DNA from: Streptomyces werraensis
Lineage (GTDB): Bacteria; Actinomycetota; Actinomycetes; Streptomycetales; Streptomycetaceae
NCBI GenBank assembly: GCA_014656175.1
Contig: BNBX01000007.1
Location: forward strand, 241,800 to 305,799
DNA length: 64,000 nt
Reading direction: 5' to 3'
Part shown: piece by piece, positions 32,011 through 41,439 of the stretch
Layout: every line of letters begins with the position of its first letter
Numbering within the stretch: the first letter of the stretch is position 1
Notes under the pieces: model-generated
Seen by the model: the letters and a program-made list of their open reading frames with translations, nothing else
Told to the model about the DNA's origin: nothing
Databases searched by the model: none
Translations under genes and position numbers: made by a program

Positions 32011-33186
32011 TCAGGCTTCTTCGGCGGCGGCCTCCGGCCGGGCGTAGGTGCGGCCCTTCCAGGCGGCGCCACGCCCACGGCGGTGCTGCACCGCCGAGTC
32101 CACCGTCATCAGCAGATAGAGGAACGCGGTCACCGGCAGCAGCGGCGCGAGCCACAGCGGCTGCCGGTAGTACCGCAGCATCGGGACGTACGTCCCCGTC
32201 ATCACCAGCCACGCCGCCCCACCCGTCAGTGCGCACGGCACGCTCCCCGCCGCCGCGCCCACGGCCACCGCGGCCGGCGGCACCAGGTACACCAGCACCA
32301 GACCGGCCACCGTCCCCACCAGCAGCAGCGGGCTGTGCCGCAGCTGCGCGTACGCGCTCCGCGACACCATGCGCCACAGGTCACGCAACCGTGGATAGGG
32401 GCGCACGCTGTCCACGCCGTCCGCGAGGCCCAGCCAGACGCGCCCGCCGCTCCGCTTGACCGCGCGGGCCACGGCCACGTCGTCGATCACGGCGTTCCGT
32501 ACGGCGTCCGGGATCCGCGCCCGCTCGGCGGCGCCGGCGCGCAGCAGCACACAGCCGCCGGCCGCGGCGGCCGTCCGCGAACCCGGCCGGGCGATCCGGC
32601 GGAACGGGTAGAGCTGCGCGAAGAAGTACACGAACGCCGGCACCACCAGCCGCTCCCACAGGCTCTCCACCCGCAGCCTCGCCATCTGCGACACGAGGTC
32701 GAACCCGCCGGTCCGGGCCGCCGACACCAGTCGCCGCAGACTGTCCGGGGCGTGCGCGATGTCGGCGTCCGTCAGCAGCAGGTACTCCGGGTCCCGGGCG
32801 CGGGCCAGCTCCATGCCGTGCCGCACCGCCCACAGCTTGCCGGTCCACCCGGACGGCGGTTCGCCGGGCGTCACCACGGTGAGCGGAAGCCCGCCCCGCC
32901 GCCGCGCCAGCTCCCGGGCGAGGTCCCCGGTGCCGTCCGTGCTGCCGTCGTCGACCAGGAGGACCTCCGCGCGGCCCGGATAGTCCTGGGCGAGCAGCGA
33001 CGGCAGGCTCGCGGGCAGCACGGCCGCCTCGTCCCGCGCGGGCACCACCACGCACACGTCCGGCCACCCGTCCGGATCGCGCGACGCCGGAAGCCGTACG
33101 TCCGTGCGCCAGAACCACCCCTGGAACAGCAGCAGCCACAGCCAGGCGGCGAGGGACACGGCGGCACTCCACACGACGGCGCTCAC
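32011..33186 (-). CDS. Family 2 glycosyltransferase, HpnB-like
   Basis: Membrane-bound GT2 glycosyltransferase of 391 residues, similar in layout to HpnB of hopanoid clusters. An N-terminal helix (VWSAAVSLAAWLWLLLF) precedes the GT2 domain, with VCVVVPARDEA, VLLVDDGSTDGTG and the DXD-type LLTDADIAHAPDS; ERLVVPAFVYFFAQLYPF and three C-terminal helices follow. No hopanoid genes are adjacent, so the acceptor is unknown. The GTG at 33186 gives the expected start; the ribosome site is weak. The stop lies 7 bp from the convergent TerD stop. Confidence 0.88.
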   Translation of the reverse strand: MSAVVWSAAVSLAAWLWLLLFQGWFWRTDVRLPASRDPDGWPDVCVVVPARDEAAVLPASLPSLLAQDYPGRAEVLLVDDGSTDGTGDLARELARRRGGLPLTVVTPGEPPSGWTGKLWAVRHGMELARARDPEYLLLTDADIAHAPDSLRRLVSAARTGGFDLVSQMARLRVESLWERLVVPAFVYFFAQLYPFRRIARPGSRTAAAAGGCVLLRAGAAERARIPDAVRNAVIDDVAVARAVKRSGGRVWLGLADGVDSVRPYPRLRDLWRMVSRSAYAQLRHSPLLLVGTVAGLVLVYLVPPAAVAVGAAAGSVPCALTGGAAWLVMTGTYVPMLRYYRQPLWLAPLLPVTAFLYLLMTVDSAVQHRRGRGAAWKGRTYARPEAAAEEA

Positions 33187-33243
33187 GTGCGCAGTCTGCC
33201 CCACGGCACGGCCCCGCAGCGGCTCATCGTCTATCGTGGCCGG

Positions 33244-34038
33244 GTGAAGATCGCGCTCATGGACTCCGGAATCGGACTGCTGGCGGCCACCGCCGCGGTA
33301 CGGCGGCTGCGCCCCGACGCCGATCTGGTGCTCTCCCTCGACCCCGACGGCATGCCCTGGGGACCGAGGACGCCCGCCGACCTCACCCGGCGGGCCCTGG
33401 CCGTCGCCGAGGCGGCCGCCGTGCACCGGCCCGACGCCCTGATCGTCGGCTGCAACACCGCCACCGTGCACGCCCTCACCGCCCTGCGCGCCCGCCACGA
33501 GCCCGACCTGCCGGTCGTCGGCACCGTCCCCGCCATCAAGCCGGCCGCGGCCGGCGGCGGCCCGCTCGCCATCTGGGCGACCCCCGCCACCACGGGCAGC
33601 CCCTACCAGAGCGACCTGATCAAGCGGTTCGCCGCGGGCGTCACCGTCACCGAGGTGCCCTGCTGGGGCCTTGCCGAGGCCGTTGAGCGCGCGGACGACA
33701 CGGCGATCGACGAAGCCGTCGCGGCGGCCGCCGCGCTCACCCCGGACGACGTGACCACGGTCGTCCTCGGCTGCACCCACTACGAGCTGGTCGCCGACCG
33801 CATCCGGGCCGCCGTGCCGAGCCCCGGACCGCAGCCGCTCGCCCTGCACGGTTCCGCCGGCGCGGTGGCCGCGCAGGCCCTGCGGCGGCTCGGCGAGCAG
33901 CCCGCCCCCGACGCCCCCGCGACCGGCACGCTGACCGTGCTGCTCAGCGGCCGTCCGGGCACGCTGCCCGAGGCCGCCCTCACCTATCCGGAGGGCGGAC
34001 TGCTCCAGGCGGCCGTCCCCGCCCGGACGGCTCAGTAA
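33244..34038 (+). CDS. Glutamate/aspartate racemase-family protein
   Basis: Cofactor-independent racemase-fold protein of 264 residues. The N-terminal DSGIG motif and two cysteines in the catalytic positions of MurI, C70 in VGCNTATVH and C177 in LGCTHYEL, are present, so both acid/base residues survive. The EVPCWGLAEAVE loop fits. Without cell-wall genes around it, this looks like a second copy rather than the housekeeping murI; D-glutamate synthesis is plausible but not proved. GTG start 57 bp after the divergent glycosyltransferase start. Confidence 0.85.
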   Translation: MKIALMDSGIGLLAATAAVRRLRPDADLVLSLDPDGMPWGPRTPADLTRRALAVAEAAAVHRPDALIVGCNTATVHALTALRARHEPDLPVVGTVPAIKPAAAGGGPLAIWATPATTGSPYQSDLIKRFAAGVTVTEVPCWGLAEAVERADDTAIDEAVAAAAALTPDDVTTVVLGCTHYELVADRIRAAVPSPGPQPLALHGSAGAVAAQALRRLGEQPAPDAPATGTLTVLLSGRPGTLPEAALTYPEGGLLQAAVPARTAQ

Positions 34039-34087
34039 CGCCCCGCGACGCGGTACCGACGGAGCGGATCCTGAGTAACCTCGAGGC

Positions 34088-34630
34088 ATGAGGGACCACC
34101 GCTCAGGTGAGCACGGCCCGTACTCCGAGGTCTGGACCGGTCGCGCCACCGCCCGCTTCCAGTGGCTGCTGGCGCTGATCGGCGCCGCCTGCATGGCGCT
34201 CGGCATCGCCCTGGCCGTCGACTCCGCGTGGACGTCAGGGGGCGCGCCGCTCGCCATGGCCGTCGTCGGCTGCATCGCGGCCGGACTCCTGGTGCTGTTC
34301 GGCACCCTCGCCTTCGTGCACGTCGCGCTGCGGGTCGACGAGGACCACCTCGAGGTGCGCTGCGGTCACATCGGCGTGCCGCGCCGACGCATCCCGCTGT
34401 CCCACGTCGCCGGCGCCGACTTCGCCCCGCACGTCACGCCCCGCCACTGGGGCGGCTGGGGCTACCGCTGGCGCCCCGAGATGGGCACGGCGGTCGTCGT
34501 CCGCCGCGGCGAGGGCGTGGTCCTCCGTCTCGCCGACGGCCACACCTTCACCGTGACGGTGGACGACGCGGAAGCGGCGGTCCGCGTCATCCGCGACCGG
34601 CTACGGCTGAGGAGGCCGGACAAGGTCTGA
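34088..34630 (+). CDS. Two-helix membrane protein with PH-like domain
   Basis: Conserved hypothetical membrane protein of 180 residues. Two adjacent membrane helices (WLLALIGAACMALGIALAV and PLAMAVVGCIAAGLLVLFGTL) are followed by a basic beta-rich C-terminal domain that resembles bacterial PH-like domains (LEVRCGHIGVPRRRIPLSHV, VVLRLADGHTFTVTVDDAE). The function is unknown. GAGG precedes the ATG. Typical actinobacterial codon bias. Confidence 0.75.
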   Translation: MRDHRSGEHGPYSEVWTGRATARFQWLLALIGAACMALGIALAVDSAWTSGGAPLAMAVVGCIAAGLLVLFGTLAFVHVALRVDEDHLEVRCGHIGVPRRRIPLSHVAGADFAPHVTPRHWGGWGYRWRPEMGTAVVVRRGEGVVLRLADGHTFTVTVDDAEAAVRVIRDRLRLRRPDKV

Positions 34631-34972
34631 GCCGCCGTGCTCCCGGCGCGCACGGCCGGGCGGCCCTGGGGCCGAGACGCGGCGCCGATCGCCGTCCGCG
34701 CGTCCCGGGCACCGTGCAGGGCGGGACGGCGTGCGCCCCGCGGAGGTGTGCCTGCCGCAGGGACCGGCCGCCGGGCGCGGTCGAGGCCGGGTAGGGGACG
34801 GCCGCCCGTCAGATGTGGCGCACGTTCACGTGACGGCGGCACGGTGGCCGCTGGCCGCGCGGGCGGGGCGGCCATCATGGACGTATGCCCGGCCCCCGTC
34901 TCCGGGGCGACGGCCGTGGGACACGTCGCCGCCGACCACCGTGCTGCTCGTGAGGGAGTCACGAGCAGGTCC
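34631..34972. other. Gene-free convergent spacer
   Basis: This 342-bp spacer lies between the PH-like membrane protein gene and the convergent O-antigen-ligase-like gene. The open frames through it lack a start with a ribosome site and are antisense extensions. I see nothing recognisable in it. Confidence 0.4.
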
Positions 34973-36049
34973 TCACCGAACGGTCCCTCCCCGCACCTCT
35001 CCCGCGCGGCGGGCCGTGTCCAGGGCGAAGGGGCGGGACGTGGCGAGGCCCGCGAGGTAACCCGTGCCGACCGCGACCGCCGTGAAGCTGAGCGCGTTGC
35101 CCACCGTCGCGACGGCCGACAGCGCGGTCAGGGCGGCGGCCGCCGACAGCACCACCGGCGTCGGGCGCGGGCTGCGCCACAGGGCGTACAGCAGCCAGCC
35201 GAACCCCGCCGCGAGCAGCAGCACCCCGACGACGCCCTGTTCCGCCGCGAGCTGGAGCGGAGCGGAGTGCGGCTTGCCGTCGGACAGCGGCGAACCGAGG
35301 GACGCCGTGCTCAGCTCGCCGAAGCGTCCCGGTCCGACGCCCAGGCCCGCGTGCGCACGGGCCAGGTCGAGCGCGTCATGCCACAACGCCACCCGGTGAG
35401 GTGTGAGCCGCCCTTCGAGCGACGCGACGAAGCCCTCCGGCCCCGCGCTCGCGGCTACGGCCCAGGTCAGCCCGGCCACCCCGGCGGCGATCAGCCCGAG
35501 CCCTGCGAGGGCGGCGCCACGGCGCCGTACCCGGCCGGCGGCCAGCGAGCCCGCCAGCACCACCGCCGCGGCCACGCATCCCGTCACCGAGCCGAGCACC
35601 GCAGCCGTCACCGCGATACCCGCCGCGAGCAGCCGCATCGCCGACCGGACCGCGGACCCGGACGCTCCCCAGGCCGCGCAGCAGGCGGCCCCCGCCGACA
35701 GGATCACGATGGCGGTCGTCGCCCCGGCGTGCCCGAGCGGAGCGGTGATCTGCGGCCCCGGCGCCAGATGGGGGACCCATGCCGTGAGCGCGATCCCGGC
35801 CAGCGCGCCCGCGCAGGGCGCGGCCACCGGCAGCAGCGCCCCGCCGACGCGGCCCGCCGCGTACCCCGCGGCCACGGCCAGCACCGCGAGCAGCATCCCC
35901 TCCGGACGACCGTCACGGGCCGCAGTGGTGATCAGGGGCCAGGCCGCGCACGCGCCCAGCACCACCACACCCGCCGCGTCCGGCCCCGTCCGTCTTCCGC
36001 TCTCCGCGTCCGCACCGGCCGACGCCCTGTCCGTCGTACCTGAACCCAC
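34973..36049 (-). CDS. O-antigen ligase / Wzy_C-like polytopic membrane protein
   Basis: Polytopic membrane protein of about 358 residues with ten or so hydrophobic segments. The largest loop (about residues 215-285) contains HRVALWHDALDLARAHAGLG, GPGRFGE and then HSAPLQLAAEQGVVGVLLL, the arrangement of Wzy_C O-antigen ligase/polymerase proteins, where the loop His is functional. It may act on a cell-surface glycan. The GTG at 36049 is my best guess; the frame is open to 36205 and the true start is unsettled. Confidence 0.72.
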   Translation of the reverse strand: MGSGTTDRASAGADAESGRRTGPDAAGVVVLGACAAWPLITTAARDGRPEGMLLAVLAVAAGYAAGRVGGALLPVAAPCAGALAGIALTAWVPHLAPGPQITAPLGHAGATTAIVILSAGAACCAAWGASGSAVRSAMRLLAAGIAVTAAVLGSVTGCVAAAVVLAGSLAAGRVRRRGAALAGLGLIAAGVAGLTWAVAASAGPEGFVASLEGRLTPHRVALWHDALDLARAHAGLGVGPGRFGELSTASLGSPLSDGKPHSAPLQLAAEQGVVGVLLLAAGFGWLLYALWRSPRPTPVVLSAAAALTALSAVATVGNALSFTAVAVGTGYLAGLATSRPFALDTARRAGEVRGGTVR

Positions 36050-36285
36050 CCCGCACCCCGCCCACGTCGTGCCCCCGTCCCCTGTGACGGTCCCCGCCCG
36101 CGGACCCCCGTCGGGCCGCGCGGACAAGGCACCGGCACACGGTAACGGCTGGTGGCCCGTTCGGGGACGTCTGGTGACGACTCCCGGGGAAACGGTGACG
36201 GGCACCGCGACCGCGCACCGTCCCGCCCACCGGCGCCGTTCGACCGTGCTGTCCGGCCCCAGGTCACGCGCCGTAGACTCCCCGG

Positions 36286-37896
36286 GTGACCGTCACCGCA
36301 ACCTCCGTCGGCGCGTCGGACCCCATGCCGCCGCGGACCACGCCCTCGGCCTGGCGGAAGTGGCGCGCGCGCCTCCTCCCGGCCGGCGCCGCCGCGCTCG
36401 CGGGCCTCCTCCTCTACGTCAGCTTCCCGCCGCGCACCCTGTGGTGGCTGGCCCTTCCCGCCTTCGCCCTCCTCGGCTGGGTGCTGCGCGGCCGGAGCTG
36501 GAAGGCGGGCCTGGGCCTCGGCTATCTCTTCGGCCTCGGCTTCCTGCTGCCGCTGCTGGTGTGGACCGGCGTGGAGGTCGGCCCCGGCCCGTGGCTCGCG
36601 CTGGTGGTGATCGAGGCGGTGTACGTCGCGCTGGTCGGCGCGGGGATCACCGTGGTGTCCCGGCTGCCCGGATGGCCGGTGTGGGCGGCGGCGCTGTGGA
36701 TCGCCGGCGAGGCGGCACGCGCGCGCGTGCCGTTCAGCGGCTTCCCCTGGGGCAAGATCGCCTTCGGTCAGGCGGACGGGGTGTTCCTGCCGCTCGCCGC
36801 GCTCGGCGGCACCCCGGTGCTCGGCTTCGCCGTGGTGCTGTGCGGCTTCGGTCTGTACGAGGTGGTGCGGCCGGCCGTGAAGGCGCGGCGCACCGGCACC
36901 CCGCACAAGGCCGCCGTGGCCGTCGGCGTGCTGAGTGTCGCCGTGCCGGTGGCCGGGGCCTTCGCGGCGCGCAGCCTGGTCGGCGACAAGGCTGAGAGCG
37001 GCACGGTCACCGTCGCGGTGATCCAGGGCAACGTGCCCCGACTCGGCCTCGACTTCAACTCCCAGCGGCGGGCCGTCCTCGACTACCACGCGCGCGAGAC
37101 GGAGCGGCTGGCCGCCGAGGTCGCGGCGGGCCGCGTCGAGCGGCCGGACATCGTGCTGTGGCCGGAGAACTCCTCCGACATCGACCCCTTCGCCAACGAC
37201 GACGCCCGCGAGGTCGTCGACCGCGCCGCGAAGGCCGTCGGCGCGCCGATCTCGGTCGGCGCGGTGGTCTCCCGGGACGGGAAGCTGCTCAACGAGCAGA
37301 TCCTTTGGGACCCGGTGAAGGGCCCCGTCGACATCTACGACAAGCGGCAGATCCAGCCGTTCGGCGAGTACCTCCCGCTGCGCTCCCTGGTCGGCGCGAT
37401 CAACGAGGAGTGGACCTCCATGGTCCGCCAGGACTTCAGCCGCGGCTCCGAGCCGGGCGTGTTCGACCGGGACGGCGCCGCCGTCGGCCTGGTCACCTGC
37501 TACGAGGCCGCCTTCGACTGGGCCGTGCGCGACACCGTCACCGACGGCGCGAAGATGATCTCCGTGCCGAGCAACAACGCCACCTTCGGGCGCAGCGAGA
37601 TGACCTACCAGCAGCTCGCCATGTCCCGGGTCCGCGCCGTCGAGCACAGCCGCGCGGTCACCGTGCCGGTCACCAGCGGCGTCAGCGCCGTCATCATGCC
37701 GGACGGGCAGATCACGCAGAGGACCGGCATGTTCGTCGCCGACCACCTGGTGCAGGAGGTGCCGCTGCGCACCTCGCAGACCCCCGCCACCCGCCTCGGC
37801 ACCCTCCCCGAGGGCCTCCTCGTCCTCCTCGCCGCGGGCGGCCTCGGCTGGGGCGTGGCCGCCGCGGCACGCGCCCGGCGGACCGGCGAGCAGTAG
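36286..37896 (+). CDS. lnt: Apolipoprotein N-acyltransferase Lnt
   Basis: Membrane enzyme that N-acylates the cysteine of lipoproteins. The 536 residues comprise six or so N-terminal membrane helices and a nitrilase-fold periplasmic domain with the full catalytic triad: Glu in WPENSS (about 293), Lys in YDKRQ (about 352) and Cys in VTCYEAAF (about 405). A final membrane helix anchors the C-terminus. Streptomycetes carry two lnt genes of differing importance; which one this is cannot be told here. The GTG start has little ribosome site and may be near-leaderless. Confidence 0.94.
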   Translation: MTVTATSVGASDPMPPRTTPSAWRKWRARLLPAGAAALAGLLLYVSFPPRTLWWLALPAFALLGWVLRGRSWKAGLGLGYLFGLGFLLPLLVWTGVEVGPGPWLALVVIEAVYVALVGAGITVVSRLPGWPVWAAALWIAGEAARARVPFSGFPWGKIAFGQADGVFLPLAALGGTPVLGFAVVLCGFGLYEVVRPAVKARRTGTPHKAAVAVGVLSVAVPVAGAFAARSLVGDKAESGTVTVAVIQGNVPRLGLDFNSQRRAVLDYHARETERLAAEVAAGRVERPDIVLWPENSSDIDPFANDDAREVVDRAAKAVGAPISVGAVVSRDGKLLNEQILWDPVKGPVDIYDKRQIQPFGEYLPLRSLVGAINEEWTSMVRQDFSRGSEPGVFDRDGAAVGLVTCYEAAFDWAVRDTVTDGAKMISVPSNNATFGRSEMTYQQLAMSRVRAVEHSRAVTVPVTSGVSAVIMPDGQITQRTGMFVADHLVQEVPLRTSQTPATRLGTLPEGLLVLLAAGGLGWGVAAAARARRTGEQ

Positions 37897-37952
37897 GGCT
37901 ACGCCTTCCGACGTGCCCGGAGGCGCCCTCGCGCGCCGGTTAGGGTCGGGGC

Positions 37953-38453
37953 ATGGCTACTCCTGACTTCATCCGCACCCTGCGCGCCTCGGCGGGCCAT
38001 CAGCTGCTGTGGCTGCCCGGCGTCACGGCCCTCGTCTTCGACGACGAGGGCCGCGTGCTGCTCAACCGCCGGGCGGACACCCGCACGTGGTCGGTGATCG
38101 GCGGTATCCCCGACCCGGGGGAGCAGCCCGCGGCCTGCGCGGTGCGGGAGGTCGAGGAGGAGACCGCCGTGCGCTGCGTCGTGGAACGGGTGGTGCTGGT
38201 CCAGTCCCTCCAGCCGGTGACGTACGGCAACGGCGACGTCTGCCAGTACATGGACATCACCTTCCGCTGCCGTGCCGTCGGCGGCGAGGCGCGGGTGAAC
38301 GACGACGAGTCGCTGGACGTCGCCTGGTTCGCGGTGGACGCGCTGCCCGAGCTGAACGACTTCGCGAGCTTCCGCATCAAGCAGGCCCTCACCGACGCAC
38401 CCACCTGGTTCGAGCCCGCACCCACATGGCTCGACCCCACTAGAAACGGCTGA
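37953..38453 (+). CDS. Nudix hydrolase
   Basis: Nucleoside-diphosphate-linked hydrolase of 166 residues. The Nudix box runs from GIPDPGEQ to REVEEETAV (about residues 51-72); it keeps the metal-binding REVEEE but has Ala where the usual box has Gly. The N-terminal WLPGVTALVFDDEGRVLLNRR strand pair is typical of ADP-ribose- or NADH-type Nudix enzymes. The substrate is unknown. Single gene with its own upstream region. Confidence 0.9.
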   Translation: MATPDFIRTLRASAGHQLLWLPGVTALVFDDEGRVLLNRRADTRTWSVIGGIPDPGEQPAACAVREVEEETAVRCVVERVVLVQSLQPVTYGNGDVCQYMDITFRCRAVGGEARVNDDESLDVAWFAVDALPELNDFASFRIKQALTDAPTWFEPAPTWLDPTRNG

Positions 38454-38508
38454 ACTGTGGGGCGCGGCCACATGGGTCGACCGGGGCGTGCTGCCTAGGG
38501 TCAACCCC

Positions 38509-39309
38509 ATGACCGCGCCCAGTGCCCTCCCGGCTCCCCACGACACCCTCCTCGACCTCGGCGGCCGCACCGCGCTCGTCACCGGCGCCGCCGGAGGCAT
38601 CGGCCGCGCCTGCGTGCTGCGCCTCGCGGCCGCCGGCGCCAAGGTCAGAGCCGTCGACCGGGACGCCGAAGGGCTGGAGGCGCTCGCCGCGGCAGCCGCC
38701 GACCTGGGCGGCTCCGTCGAGCCGCACGTCCTGGACCTCACCGACCTGGACGCCGCCGAGGACGCCGCCGCCGGGACGGACGTCCTGGTCAACAACGCGG
38801 GACTCCAGCTGGTGCGGCCCATCGAGGAGTTCCCGCCGGACGTCTTCCACACGGTGCTCACCGTGATGCTGGAGGCCCCCTTCCGCCTCATCCGGGGCGC
38901 CCTGCCGCACATGTACGGGCAGGGCTGGGGCCGCGTCGTCAACATCTCCTCCGTGCACGGCCTGCGCGCCTCGGCCTACAAGTCCGCGTACGTGGCCGCA
39001 AAGCACGGCCTGGAAGGGCTCTCCAAGACCACCGCCCTGGAGGGCGCGTCCCACGGCGTCACCTCCAACTGTGTGAACCCCGGCTATGTGCGTACCGCAC
39101 TGGTCGAGAAGCAGATCGCCGACCAGGCCCGCGCCCACGGCATCCCCGAGGAACGCGTCGTGGCCGAGGTGCTGCTCCAGGACAGCGCGCTCAAGCGTCT
39201 GATCGAACCGGAGGAGGTCGCCCAGGCGGTGGCCTACCTGTGCGGCCCGCAGGCGTCCTTCGTCACCGGCACCTCGCTGATCCTGGACGGCGGCTGGACC
39301 GCCCACTAG
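38509..39309 (+). CDS. 3-Hydroxybutyrate dehydrogenase (SDR family)
   Basis: NAD-dependent short-chain dehydrogenase of 266 residues that interconverts 3-hydroxybutyrate and acetoacetate. The nucleotide motif TGAAGGIG, the NNAG motif (LVNNAGLQLVRPIEEF), catalytic Ser in NISSVHG and YVAAK are all present. The long HGIPEERVVAEVLLQ insert and LDGGWTAH end match D-3-hydroxybutyrate dehydrogenases. It lies just before a PucR regulator and a metabolite symporter, so ketone-body or PHB-related catabolism is the likely context. The ATG at 38509 fits best; upstream residues are not conserved in type. Confidence 0.9.
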   Translation: MTAPSALPAPHDTLLDLGGRTALVTGAAGGIGRACVLRLAAAGAKVRAVDRDAEGLEALAAAAADLGGSVEPHVLDLTDLDAAEDAAAGTDVLVNNAGLQLVRPIEEFPPDVFHTVLTVMLEAPFRLIRGALPHMYGQGWGRVVNISSVHGLRASAYKSAYVAAKHGLEGLSKTTALEGASHGVTSNCVNPGYVRTALVEKQIADQARAHGIPEERVVAEVLLQDSALKRLIEPEEVAQAVAYLCGPQASFVTGTSLILDGGWTAH

Positions 39310-39397
39310 ACCTGACACCGACCGCGGCCGGCCGTCGGCCGGCGGAGTTTTCCACAGGGCTGACGGGGCGGCCGCCGGATGAGGAATCCTGAGACCC

Positions 39398-41389
39398 ATG
39401 CCCCGCGATCACCTGCAGTCCGCCGAACGGTCCGCCTCCGCCGCCGCTGCGGGCCGGACCCGCCCCGACGCCGGCCGGCCCGTCGCCGACGGCGCGGAGG
39501 CGCCGTTCCTGGAGCTGCTCGCCCGCGGCGCCCCCGCCGAGGCGTACGAGCAGCCGGTGCTGCTCGCCCGCGCCGAGGGCCACCCCGCCGAGCGGGTCGC
39601 GGCCCTGGAGCGGGCCAAGCTGCTCGCCCTGCGCGTGCGGTCCGAGATCGAGGGTCGCCGCCGCCGGGAGGCCGAGCTGTCCGCCCTGTTCGAGACAGCC
39701 CACGACCTCGCCGGGCTGCGGGACCTGGACGCCGTGCTGCGCGCGATCGTGCAGCGCGCCCGCTCCCTGCTCGGCACCGACGTCGCCTACCTCAGCCTCA
39801 ACGACCCGGAACGGGGCGACACCTACATGCGGGTCACCGAGGGTTCGGTGGCGGCCCGCTTCCAGCAGCTGCGCCTCGGCATGGGGGAAGGGCTCGGCGG
39901 CCTCGTCGCCCAGACCGCCCGGCCGTACGTCACGGACGACTACTTCCGCGACGACCGCTTCCAGCACACCCACTCCATCGACAGCGGGGTGCGGGACGAG
40001 GGACTCGTCGCGATCCTCGGGGTGCCCCTGACGCTCGGGGACCACGTCATCGGGGTGCTGTTCGCCGCCGACCGCCGCTCCCGGGTGTTCGAGCGGGAGC
40101 AGATCGCCCTGCTCGGCTCCTTCGCGGCGCTCGCCGCAGCCGCCATCGACACGGCCAACCTGCTCGCCGAGACCCGCGAGGCCCTCAGCGGTCTGGAGCG
40201 GGCCAACGAGATCATCCAGGACCGCAGTGCCGTCATCGAGCGCGCCTCCGACGTCCACGACCGGCTCGCCGAGCTGGTCCTGCGCGGCGGTGGGGTGCAC
40301 GACGTGGCAGCCGCCGTCTCCGAGGTGCTGGACGGCACCGTCGAGTTCACCGAGGCCCCGGCCGCGCCGGCCCGCGCCCTGGAGTCCTCCCGCGCCGAGG
40401 GCCACGCCGTGCGGCACGGTGAGGACTGGATCGCCGCCGTCGCCGCCGGGGACGAACTGCTCGGCGCGCTCGTGCTGCGCGGTCACCCGGGCCTCGACCC
40501 CGTCGACCAGCGCACCCTCGAGCGCGCCGCCATGGTCACCTCGCTGCTGCTGCTCGCCCGCCGCTCCGCCGCCGAGGCCGAGCAGCGCGTCCGAGGTGAG
40601 CTGCTCGACGACCTGCTCGACGCCCGTGACCGTGACCCCCGCCTGCTGCGCGATCGCGCCACCCGGCTGCGCGCCGACCTCGACGCCACGCACGCGGTGC
40701 TCGCCGCCCGGCTGGAGGGCGGCGCCGCCGACGCCGACCAGGAGGCCGACGCCCGCAGACGCCTGTGGGCCGCCGCCTCCCACCTCGCCGCGACCCGGCA
40801 CGGCCTCGCCGCCGCCCGCGACGGCGGCACGGTCCTGCTGCTGCCGCTCGCCCCCGGCGACACCGCCACCGGCCTGGCCCGTCGAACCGCCCGCGAGCTG
40901 GGCACCGCCGTCCACGAACCGGTCACGGTCGGCGCGTCCGCCCCGGTCGGCCGGCTCCTCGCCCGCCCGGACACGGTCGCCTCGGCGTACGCGGAGGCCC
41001 GGCGCTGCCTCGACACCCTGCGGCTGCTCGGCCGGGCGGGCGACGGCTCCGCCGCCGAGGACTTCGGCTTCCTCGGGCTGCTGCTCGCGGGGGAGCGGGA
41101 CATCGCCGGTTTCGTCGACCGCACCATCGGCCGGGTCGTGGCGTACGACGAACGGCGCGGCACGGAGCTGCTGCGCACGCTGGACGCCTATTTCGCGTGC
41201 GGGATGAGCCCGGCCCGCACGAAGGACGACCTCCACGTCCACGTCAACACGGTCGCGCAGCGCCTCGACCGTGTCGGCCGGCTCCTCGGCGACGACTGGC
41301 AGAGCCCCGAGCGCGCCCTGGAGATACAGCTGGCCCTGCGCCTGCACCGTCTGTCCGGGGTCACGCAGCCGCCGCCCGCACGGCACTGA
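39398..41389 (+). CDS. GAF-domain PucR/CdaR-type transcriptional regulator
   Basis: Regulator of 663 residues. A GAF domain (about 100-260; SLLGTDVAYLSLNDPERGDTY, GVPLTLGDHVIGVLFAADR) is followed by a helical linker, a middle domain and a C-terminal PucR-type helix-turn-helix (about 595-650; LLRTLDAYFACGMSPARTKDDL then HVNTVAQRLDRVGRLLG). It sits between the 3-hydroxybutyrate dehydrogenase gene and a divergent-facing symporter, so it probably controls one or both. The effector is unknown. Confidence 0.9.
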   Translation: MPRDHLQSAERSASAAAAGRTRPDAGRPVADGAEAPFLELLARGAPAEAYEQPVLLARAEGHPAERVAALERAKLLALRVRSEIEGRRRREAELSALFETAHDLAGLRDLDAVLRAIVQRARSLLGTDVAYLSLNDPERGDTYMRVTEGSVAARFQQLRLGMGEGLGGLVAQTARPYVTDDYFRDDRFQHTHSIDSGVRDEGLVAILGVPLTLGDHVIGVLFAADRRSRVFEREQIALLGSFAALAAAAIDTANLLAETREALSGLERANEIIQDRSAVIERASDVHDRLAELVLRGGGVHDVAAAVSEVLDGTVEFTEAPAAPARALESSRAEGHAVRHGEDWIAAVAAGDELLGALVLRGHPGLDPVDQRTLERAAMVTSLLLLARRSAAEAEQRVRGELLDDLLDARDRDPRLLRDRATRLRADLDATHAVLAARLEGGAADADQEADARRRLWAAASHLAATRHGLAAARDGGTVLLLPLAPGDTATGLARRTARELGTAVHEPVTVGASAPVGRLLARPDTVASAYAEARRCLDTLRLLGRAGDGSAAEDFGFLGLLLAGERDIAGFVDRTIGRVVAYDERRGTELLRTLDAYFACGMSPARTKDDLHVHVNTVAQRLDRVGRLLGDDWQSPERALEIQLALRLHRLSGVTQPPPARH

Positions 41390-41439
41390 CCCCCGCGCCG
41401 CCGGGGCGGACACGGGGGCCGGGGCTGTCCGGGCGGGAC

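Noticed and set aside
34637..36043. A 468-residue plus-strand reading through the spacer and the O-antigen-ligase-like gene
   Set aside because: Arg/Gln/His-rich shadow without start signals; the minus strand encodes hydrophobic membrane helices.
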